Part shown: positions 57,129-64,000 of the stretch, piece after piece
Numbering within the stretch: position 1 is the stretch's first letter
Layout of the letters: each line of letters begins with the position of its first letter
Assembly (NCBI GenBank): GCA_002162755.1
Contig: MAAS01000020.1
Span: forward strand, 51,977 to 115,976
Reading direction: 5' to 3'
Origin: Gammaproteobacteria bacterium 50_400_T64
Lineage (GTDB): Bacteria; Pseudomonadota; Gammaproteobacteria; Pseudomonadales; Porticoccaceae
Length of the DNA stretch: 64,000 bases
Notes under the pieces: model-generated
The model's database searches: none
Told to the model about the DNA's origin: nothing
The model's input: the letters and a program-made list of their open reading frames with translations, nothing else
Made by a program: the position numbers and the translations under genes

Positions 57129-57266
57129 AATATGTGCCTCACTATGGTTCGTTTGCGCACCAAACTAGTGCTAATTAATAAAAGGTGAAGCACCTTACAT
57201 TAATTAAATAAAAAAAAATAGTTCGGTATTCTGTGAGGCTTTGTTCTCGGTTCTTGGGCTGGAGTT

Positions 57267-57313
57267 CTGTCGGGCTTAGGTGTTCGTAGCAGGGTTAACC
57301 CTAAGTTCGACAG
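57267..57313 (-). repeat. Large imperfect hairpin downstream of pgi
   Basis: Fourteen-base arms at 57267-57280 and 57300-57313 match at 12 of 14 positions around a 19-nt loop; AGGGTTAACCCT (57291-57302) is a second, overlapping perfect palindrome. No T-run follows on the minus strand. Confidence 0.45.
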
Positions 57314-57317
57314 GGTT

Positions 57318-58973
57318 CTAGGGCGTAGGGTGGCTTGCTTGAATATGATTGATTAGAGCTTGGCTTGAGCTATCCAGTTCGTGCTTGCTAGCCGTTTTCT
57401 CCAGGACTTCAAAAATAGTGGTGCTCATCGTTTTGCCGAGTTCCACGGCCCATTGGTCGAAAGCGTTAATCTGCCAGATTACGCTTTGCACATAGACGCT
57501 ATGTTCGTAGAAGGCCAGTAGTGCGCCGAGAGTGTGCGGGTTGAACTCTTCGAGCAGCAGGGTATTGCTGACGCGATTGCCGGGTATGGCTTTGTGCATG
57601 GCGAGTTGGGCGGCCTCATCTTCGCTAAGCCCGAGAGAGCGAGTTTCTTCGAGAGCTTGCTCGTAGCTTTTACCGAGCATCAACGCTCGACTTTGAGCAA
57701 AGCAGTTAGCCACCAGGTATTGATGTTGTAATGGCTCGCAATGGGCCTTGGTAGTCGCAACAAAATCGACCGGCACGGCACCAATACCCTGCAACAACAG
57801 CTGGTGACAGGAGTGCTGGCCATTGGTGCCCTCGCTGCCCCAGATGACCGGGCCGGTGGCATAGGTGCAGGGCTGGCCTGTTTTAGTGACGCGCTTGCCG
57901 AGGCTTTCCATCGTCAGTTGCTGTAAATAATTGGGCAGCTCGCCGAGGCGATGAATATAGGGCAGCACGGCTCGGCTGTGGTGACCATTGAAGTTGATCG
58001 ACCAGATTGATAGTAAGCCGTGCAGCACAGGCAGGTTTTCGCTGAAGTCTGCGTTGCGAAAGTGCTTGTCCATAGCGCTGGCACCGTCGAGTAGCTGGCT
58101 GAATGCATCAGAGCCAAGGGCGATGGCGATAGGCAGGCCGATACTCGACCACAGGCTAAAGCGGCCGCCGACACCTTCATCCATGGGGAAAATGCGCTCT
58201 GGCTTGACACCCCATGTAGTGGCCTTTTCAATTTGGCTGGTCATCGCAGCAAAGTGACAGGTAATTTGTGTGTTATCAAAACCCGCGTTGCTCAGCCACT
58301 GGCGCGCGAGGCCGGCATTGCTGAGTGTTTCCAGAGTCGAAAAGCTTTTTGATGAAATCAAAAACAGGGTGGTTTCGGGTTGGCACTGGCTAAGAATGCC
58401 TTTTAATACATCGCTATCGACATTGGCGGCAAAGTGGCTGCGCAAGCCTTCGGCCTGTAGCTCGGGAAAGGCGGCGACGATCATGCGTGGCCCGAGATCC
58501 GAGCCACCAATACCCAAGTTAATGACATCGCGAAAAGCTTTGCCACTGGTGCCACGCTCATCGCCCTGGCGCAGGCGGTCGGCAAAGGCGTTCATGGTGT
58601 TGCGCATTTGCGCCAAAGACGAGGTGAATTCGCCCTCATTTGCCGTGTCGGTATTTGAGTCAAGCGCGCGCAAAGCGGTGTGTAAGGCGGGGCGCTGTTC
58701 CGTGTTGTTGACATCGGCGCCGCTGAATAGCTCTTCGATAGCGGCGGGCAGTTGTGCGCTATCAGCTAGTTCATTCAGTAGCTTGAGCGTCTCATCGGTC
58801 AGCAGGTTTTTTGAGTAATCGAAATAAAGCCCTGCAGCGGAGGCTTTAAACGTCTGGCCACGCTGGGGGTTTTGCTCGAATAATGTCTTTAATGCGGTGT
58901 TTGACAGGGTTTTCTTGTGTTTGAGTAAGGCTTTCCAGGCGGGGCTTTGGTCGATAAGTAATGGGCTGGTCAT
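57318..58973 (-). CDS. pgi: Glucose-6-phosphate isomerase Pgi
   Basis: 551 residues, usual bacterial length. INLGIGGSDLGPRM, GGRFSLWSSIGLPIA and the catalytic EGTNGQHSCHQ stretch are intact. It interconverts glucose-6-phosphate and fructose-6-phosphate, the entry to mannose-6-phosphate and the GDP-sugars used by the nearby polysaccharide genes. Monocistronic, 189 bp from pntAA with a hairpin just after the stop. Confidence 0.97.
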   Translation of the reverse strand: MTSPLLIDQSPAWKALLKHKKTLSNTALKTLFEQNPQRGQTFKASAAGLYFDYSKNLLTDETLKLLNELADSAQLPAAIEELFSGADVNNTEQRPALHTALRALDSNTDTANEGEFTSSLAQMRNTMNAFADRLRQGDERGTSGKAFRDVINLGIGGSDLGPRMIVAAFPELQAEGLRSHFAANVDSDVLKGILSQCQPETTLFLISSKSFSTLETLSNAGLARQWLSNAGFDNTQITCHFAAMTSQIEKATTWGVKPERIFPMDEGVGGRFSLWSSIGLPIAIALGSDAFSQLLDGASAMDKHFRNADFSENLPVLHGLLSIWSINFNGHHSRAVLPYIHRLGELPNYLQQLTMESLGKRVTKTGQPCTYATGPVIWGSEGTNGQHSCHQLLLQGIGAVPVDFVATTKAHCEPLQHQYLVANCFAQSRALMLGKSYEQALEETRSLGLSEDEAAQLAMHKAIPGNRVSNTLLLEEFNPHTLGALLAFYEHSVYVQSVIWQINAFDQWAVELGKTMSTTIFEVLEKTASKHELDSSSQALINHIQASHPTP

Positions 58974-59196
58974 GGGGGTAGCTTGTCCTGGTGAAGTCCT
59001 TTTCCGCCATCCTAAGTGAAGTGCGCCGCTGGTGGAAGTAGTAACAAGCGCAGAATGGCAGTAAGTGCTGTCACTTGTGGCCGGTGTTTGATGCTTTAAG
59101 TTGGGCCAATGAGCGTTCTATTCTGACATGCCAGTGCGACGGAGCTATGACATGACACTGAATTGTTGGCAGACTAGCCGGTCGAGGGTGTTGAGC

Positions 59197-60159
59197 TCAG
59201 TGGTTTCTACTAACCGCAAAATCGGCGAGTTGCGCCAGGGCTTGTTTGTAGGGCGATTCGGCTAGTTGTGCGAGGCAGTCTTTTGCCTTGTTGGCATAAT
59301 CCTGTGCAGTTTCGAGCGTGTAATCGATACCGCCGGTATCGGTAATGATGCGGATAATGCTCTCTAAGTGCTCGGTGCTACCTTCCCGGATTGCCTGGCG
59401 TACGAAGTCAGCATCGGCATTACTGCCATTTTTCATCGCGTGTATTAAAGGCAGGGTTGCCTTGCCTTCAGCCAGATCATCGCCAACGTTCTTGCCGAGC
59501 TTCTGCGCATCACCGCGGTAATCGAGCGCATCGTCAACCAGCTGAAAGGCCATGCCAATGTGGTAGCCGTAGTCTTTCATCGCCGTGCACTGTTCGGTAT
59601 TGGCATCGGCGAGTACCGCTGCAGACGATGCCGCACCTTCAAACAGTTGGGCTGTTTTGCCACGAATGACCTCAAGGTAGGCTTGCTCGCTGACGTCGGG
59701 GTCTTTGGCATTAATAAGCTGCAGAACTTCGCCTTCGGAAATAATATTGGTGGTGTCGGCGAGAATGCCCATTATCTCCATGCTGCCAAGGCCTACTAGC
59801 ATTTGAAAGGCGCGGGAATAAAGAAAGTCGCCGACTAGCACGCTAGGGGGGTTGCCCCATTGGGCGTTCGCGGTGAAGCGGCCGCGGCGCATTTCAGAAG
59901 TATCGACAACGTCATCATGTAGCAGAGTGGCGCTGTGGATGAACTCGATAATAACCGCGAGGTTAATATGTCCTTTGCCCTGATAGGCGCAAGCCCGCGC
60001 GACAAGTAATACCAGTAGGGGGCGCAGGCGTTTACCGCCTGCATCTATTAAATAGTGGCCAATTTGCTCGACCAGACCCACATCCGAACGTAGTTCATCA
60101 ATAATCAGATGATTAACGTCGTCGAAATCGGTGGCGACTACTTGTCTAAATGGCAGCAT
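59197..60159 (-). CDS. ispB: Octaprenyl diphosphate synthase IspB
   Basis: 320 residues, trans-isoprenyl diphosphate synthase. First DDxxD motif LLHDDVVDTSEMRRG near residue 82 and the second LVDDALDYRGD near 210. It makes the polyprenyl side chain of ubiquinone (octa- or nonaprenyl; length not readable by eye). Divergent from rplU, the standard gammaproteobacterial arrangement. Confidence 0.94.
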   Translation of the reverse strand: MLPFRQVVATDFDDVNHLIIDELRSDVGLVEQIGHYLIDAGGKRLRPLLVLLVARACAYQGKGHINLAVIIEFIHSATLLHDDVVDTSEMRRGRFTANAQWGNPPSVLVGDFLYSRAFQMLVGLGSMEIMGILADTTNIISEGEVLQLINAKDPDVSEQAYLEVIRGKTAQLFEGAASSAAVLADANTEQCTAMKDYGYHIGMAFQLVDDALDYRGDAQKLGKNVGDDLAEGKATLPLIHAMKNGSNADADFVRQAIREGSTEHLESIIRIITDTGGIDYTLETAQDYANKAKDCLAQLAESPYKQALAQLADFAVSRNH

Positions 60160-60192
60160 TACAAGGCAAATATAGGCGAAGGGAAGCGCGGC

Positions 60193-60221
60193 ATCCTAGG
60201 GTTCTACCGGTCAAGTGTCAA
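60193..60221 (-). promoter_or_regulatory. Sigma70 promoter of ispB
   Basis: On the minus strand a perfect TTGACA, 17-bp spacer and TAGGAT, giving a leader of about 27 nt. Confidence 0.75.
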
Positions 60222-60280
60222 GATTAGGGTGGGCCCTGATTATAGAGAAGCAATATATTACTAAATATCGAATCGAGTGC

Positions 60281-60309
60281 TTGCTAGCCATGACGCTTTC
60301 CCTTAGAAT
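60281..60309 (+). promoter_or_regulatory. Sigma70 promoter of rplU-rpmA
   Basis: TTGCTA, 17 bp, TAGAAT and a GCCGCCC discriminator; leader about 135 nt. Same -10 as the rplM and rpsU promoters. Confidence 0.8.
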
Positions 60310-60452
60310 TGCCGCCCTCTCGCCCCCAGGCCCATAATTGTGTAACAGCATGTGGCCGGGCAGTTTTCTTCTTTCCCTTCTTTATTAATAGAGGGCAAGG
60401 CACGGGAAGACGATACAGCTTAAGTAAGCATCAGTTTCAGTAGGAGCAAAAC

Positions 60453-60767
60453 ATGTACGCGGTAATAGAAAGTGGCGGCAAGCAGCATCGAGTTGAGCCG
60501 GGTGAAGTATTAAACCTCGAGCTTCTTGAGGCAGCAACTGGCGACACCATTGATTTTGATAAAGTATTGATGGTTGCCGATGGCGACGATGTAAAGATTG
60601 GTGCCCCCTACGTTGATGGCGGTAAAGTCAGTGCGGAGATTATCAGTCACGGTCGTGCTAAAAAAGTACGCATCGTTAAGTTTCGTCGTCGTAAGCATTC
60701 CCGCTCACAGATGGGCCACCGCCAGTGGTTCACTGAAGTTAAAATTACCGACATCAAAGCCGGTTGA
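60453..60767 (+). CDS. rplU: 50S ribosomal protein L21
   Basis: 104 residues. [20 protein letters not shown] at the start and [23 protein letters not shown] at the end identify L21, a 23S rRNA-binding protein of the large subunit. AGGAG lies upstream of the ATG. 17 nt before rpmA. Confidence 0.98.
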   Translation: MYAVIESGGKQHRVEPGEVLNLELLEAATGDTIDFDKVLMVADGDDVKIGAPYVDGGKVSAEIISHGRAKKVRIVKFRRRKHSRSQMGHRQWFTEVKITDIKAG

Positions 60768-60784
60768 TCTGCAGGAGATAGAGC

Positions 60785-61042
60785 ATGGCACACAAGAAAG
60801 CAGGTGGTAGTACTAGAAACGGACGCGACTCGGAAAGCAAACGCCTCGGCGTTAAGCGCTACGGTGGCGAGCAGGTCGACGCAGGTAACATCATTGTGCG
60901 TCAGCGCGGAACGCGTTTTCACGCAGGTAGTAATGTAGGTATTGGCAAAGATCACACCTTGTTTGCTAAAGCAGACGGTGAGGTTAAGTTTGTTGTGCGC
61001 GGCCCGCACAGCCGTAAATTTGTTGATGTGATTTGCGCTTAA
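60785..61042 (+). CDS. rpmA: 50S ribosomal protein L27
   Basis: 85 residues. [27 protein letters not shown] is diagnostic; the N-terminal tail reaches the peptidyl-transferase centre. There is no extra N-terminal prepeptide of the Firmicute type. Co-transcribed with rplU; followed by a terminator. Confidence 0.98.
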   Translation: MAHKKAGGSTRNGRDSESKRLGVKRYGGEQVDAGNIIVRQRGTRFHAGSNVGIGKDHTLFAKADGEVKFVVRGPHSRKFVDVICA

Positions 61043-61074
61043 TGTAAATTGCATCCAGGCGGTACTGTTTGTTT

Positions 61075-61100
61075 AAAAGCCCCGCATGCGGGGCTTTTTT
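61075..61100 (+). terminator. Terminator after rpmA
   Basis: AAAAGCCCCGCATGCGGGGC followed by six T: a perfect GC stem with a tight loop, 33 nt after the rpmA stop. Confidence 0.93.
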
Positions 61101-61117
61101 ATGGGCGTATGATACGT

Positions 61118-61152
61118 TAGTACTCCATCAATACAATATTGTCGGAGTACTA
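61118..61152. repeat. Near-continuous hairpin between rpmA and obgE
   Basis: TAGTACTCC (61118-61126) pairs with GGAGTACTA (61144-61152), and inside them CAATA (61129-61133) pairs with TATTG (61137-61141) around a CAA loop; only an AT/TC mismatch interrupts the stem. A smaller AGTGG/CCACT hairpin begins on its last base. No T-run. Confidence 0.55.
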
Positions 61153-61194
61153 GTGGCACTTACCACTCATATTTTGTGGGTAAACAATTGATAG

Positions 61195-62436
<1,242 letters not shown>

Positions 62437-62481
62437 CATTTTGCTACATGTTGGCAATCAGCCCTACAGATTAGAGATATC

Positions 62482-63609
62482 GTGGATAAAACAGTAGAGT
62501 CCCAAAGCCGCACCCGGCGCTGGGTCGTGAAAATTGGTAGCGCCCTATTAACGAATAATGGCCAGGGCCTGGATCATCAGGCTATCGCCGGCTGGGTGGA
62601 GCAGATCGCTAAACTTCAGGATGATGATCTTGAAGTGGTGCTGGTTTCTTCGGGTGCCGTTGCCGAGGGGGTGAGTCGCCTCGGTTGGCAGCAGCGTCCC
62701 ACTTTGATTCATGAACTACAAGCCGCCGCTGCCGTCGGGCAAATGGGCCTGGTGCAGGCTTACGAGTCAAAATTCCAGCAGTTTGGTAGGCATACTGCTC
62801 AGGTTTTGCTCGACCACGATGACCTTTCCAGTCGGGAGCGTTATCTCAATGCACGCAGCACGCTCAATACTTTACTTTCCCTCGGAGTAGTGCCCGTCGT
62901 CAATGAAAATGACACGGTTGTCACCGACGAAATTCGCTTTGGTGACAATGATACTTTGGCCGCGTTGGTGGCGAACCTGGTTGATGCTGAGCAGTTGGTT
63001 ATCCTTACCGATCAGTCCGGCTTATTTGAAGAAGACCCTCGTAAAAACCCCAATACCCCTTTGATTCGCCGTGCTAGCGCCAATGACCGAAGTCTCGACG
63101 CAGTGGCAGGTGACAGCATTGGTGGGCTCGGTCGGGGTGGTATGGTGACCAAGTTACAGGCTGCTCGACTGGCGGCGCGCTCCGGGGCGAATACCCTAAT
63201 AGCCGGCGGCCGTGACGCCGATGTGTTATTAAAAATTTTTGCTGGCGAACAAGTGGGCACCCTACTGGTCGCCGATAATGAACCCCTTGTGGCTCGTAAG
63301 CAGTGGCTGGCTGGGCATCTGCAGGTGCGCGGTACTCTGGTGCTGGACGCTGGTGCTGTGCGCGTATTGCAAGAGCAGGGCAAGAGCTTATTGCCCGTCG
63401 GTGTTAGTGCGGTGACGGGTGAGTTTACCCGGGGTGAAATGGTTCGTTGTGTCGACTCTCTGGGGCAGGAGGTTGCCCGGGGCCTTGTCAATTACAGTGC
63501 CGGGGATGCGTGCAAAATTATTGGTAAGGCCAGCTGTTGCATTGCTGAGGTGTTGGGCTATTGTGGCGCTGAAGAGCTGATTCACCGGGATAATCTCGTT
63601 CTCTTCTAG
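62482..63609 (+). CDS. proB: Glutamate 5-kinase ProB
   Basis: 375 residues from GTG at 62482. Amino-acid kinase domain (about 1-255: [41 protein letters not shown], GTGGMxTK-type region read as [12 protein letters not shown]) and C-terminal PUA domain (about 280-370). It phosphorylates glutamate in proline synthesis and is normally feedback-inhibited by proline. 45 bp after obgE, conserved order. proA is not adjacent. Confidence 0.96.
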   Translation: MDKTVESQSRTRRWVVKIGSALLTNNGQGLDHQAIAGWVEQIAKLQDDDLEVVLVSSGAVAEGVSRLGWQQRPTLIHELQAAAAVGQMGLVQAYESKFQQFGRHTAQVLLDHDDLSSRERYLNARSTLNTLLSLGVVPVVNENDTVVTDEIRFGDNDTLAALVANLVDAEQLVILTDQSGLFEEDPRKNPNTPLIRRASANDRSLDAVAGDSIGGLGRGGMVTKLQAARLAARSGANTLIAGGRDADVLLKIFAGEQVGTLLVADNEPLVARKQWLAGHLQVRGTLVLDAGAVRVLQEQGKSLLPVGVSAVTGEFTRGEMVRCVDSLGQEVARGLVNYSAGDACKIIGKASCCIAEVLGYCGAEELIHRDNLVLF

Positions 63610-63891
63610 AAAGTAAAACTCAAATAAAGCCGCTCTTAAAAAGGTTATATCGGCAGTGTTCATAACTGCGCTATCTTTTGGTAAAGCGCTTATTCAAGCG
63701 ACAATCTATTTCCATTCTGCTTCAGGTGATTACCCTCATTAATACCTTGCATAATAAAAAGTCATATAGTACAAAGTGACCTAGTTTGTAATGCCCGCTG
63801 TCATTTGCAGCACTTTGGTGATTACAGATTAAAAAAAGATATTGCCGGTGTTGCTAATACACTGGGCTAATAAAAATAAGTGGGGTTTCAA

Positions 63892-64000
63892 ATGCACATC
63901 AAGAAGTATGATTTTGACTACAGTCGCCGGTTTTTTATGGACAAACTGGCCAAAGGCACCATGGGCGCAGGTGTACTCACCTCGCTAATGCCCCTGATCG
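63892..64000 (+). CDS. N-terminus of a Tat-exported protein, cut by window end
   Basis: Thirty-six codons from ATG at 63892: after HIKKYDFDYS comes SRRFFMDKLAKG, a twin-arginine motif, then a hydrophobic region (GAGVLTSLMPLI), so a Tat signal peptide. A GGGG lies about 8 nt upstream. Such starts are typical of periplasmic or membrane-linked redox enzymes, but nothing of the mature protein is visible, so no function is assigned. The 282 bp between proB and this gene hold no other gene or clear terminator that I can see. Confidence 0.6.
   Translation, partial: MHIKKYDFDYSRRFFMDKLAKGTMGAGVLTSLMPLI

Overview
The window is ordinary chromosome of a Gram-negative gammaproteobacterium. Evidence includes an LPS-transport/KDO block (lptA-lptC-kdsC-kdsD-yrbG), ibaG-murA-hisGDC-algW/degS, rplM-rpsI followed by bc1 complex genes and sspAB, the rpsU-yqeY-dnaG-rpoD macromolecular-synthesis block, fabA/fabB, and rplU-rpmA-obgE-proB. 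The gene order closely follows Pseudomonas and its relatives. Differences such as a one-gene ATP sulfurylase, a reduced mla locus and a fused cytochrome b/c1 gene suggest a marine cellvibrionales-type lineage; this placement is an inference, not proven here.

Layout. 1-3.5 kb (minus): LPS transport and KDO synthesis, ending in a Ca2+/Na+ antiporter. 3.8-9.4 kb (plus): mlaC, ibaG, murA, hisG, hisD, hisC, with a convergent DegS/AlgW protease. 10.7-14.5 kb: ATP sulfurylase, ZapG-like protein, an alpha/beta hydrolase and ZapE. 14.6-20.7 kb (plus): rplM-rpsI, Rieske protein, fused cytochrome b/c1, sspA-sspB and a thiolase. 20.8-27.9 kb (minus): ubiX, a cold-shock protein, a DUF2937 protein, tRNA-Ile2(CAU), rpoD, dnaG, yqeY, rpsU. 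28.2-30.1 kb (plus): tsaD, folB, folK. 30.1-35.0 kb (minus): a FolM-type pteridine reductase, cca, uvrA.

35.1-46.7 kb is the accessory part: a polysaccharide (probably O-antigen) cluster with an ABC exporter (wzm/wzt), an FkbM methyltransferase, four glycosyltransferases, GDP-D-rhamnose genes (gmd, rmd) and manC. It lies between uvrA and an MFS-ssb pair that I recall as adjacent to uvrA in Pseudomonas, and its core is visibly AT-rich. The most interesting item is the methyltransferase. It overlaps wzt by 4 nt and carries five 21-bp tandem repeats, each encoding exactly one coiled-coil heptad, suggesting a WbdD-like, repeat-tunable ruler for glycan length.

46.9-64 kb: MFS transporter, ssb, cysC (partner of sat for PAPS synthesis), fabA and fabB, galU, manB, a three-gene proton-translocating transhydrogenase (pntAA, pntAB, pntB), pgi, ispB, rplU-rpmA-obgE-proB, and the first 36 codons of a twin-arginine (Tat) exported protein cut by the window end. 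Sugar-nucleotide supply (pgi, manB, manC, galU, gmd, rmd) is spread around the polysaccharide cluster. Strong palindromic terminators and good sigma70 promoters mark most unit boundaries. I saw no insertion sequences, prophage, CRISPR arrays, integrases or rRNA genes.
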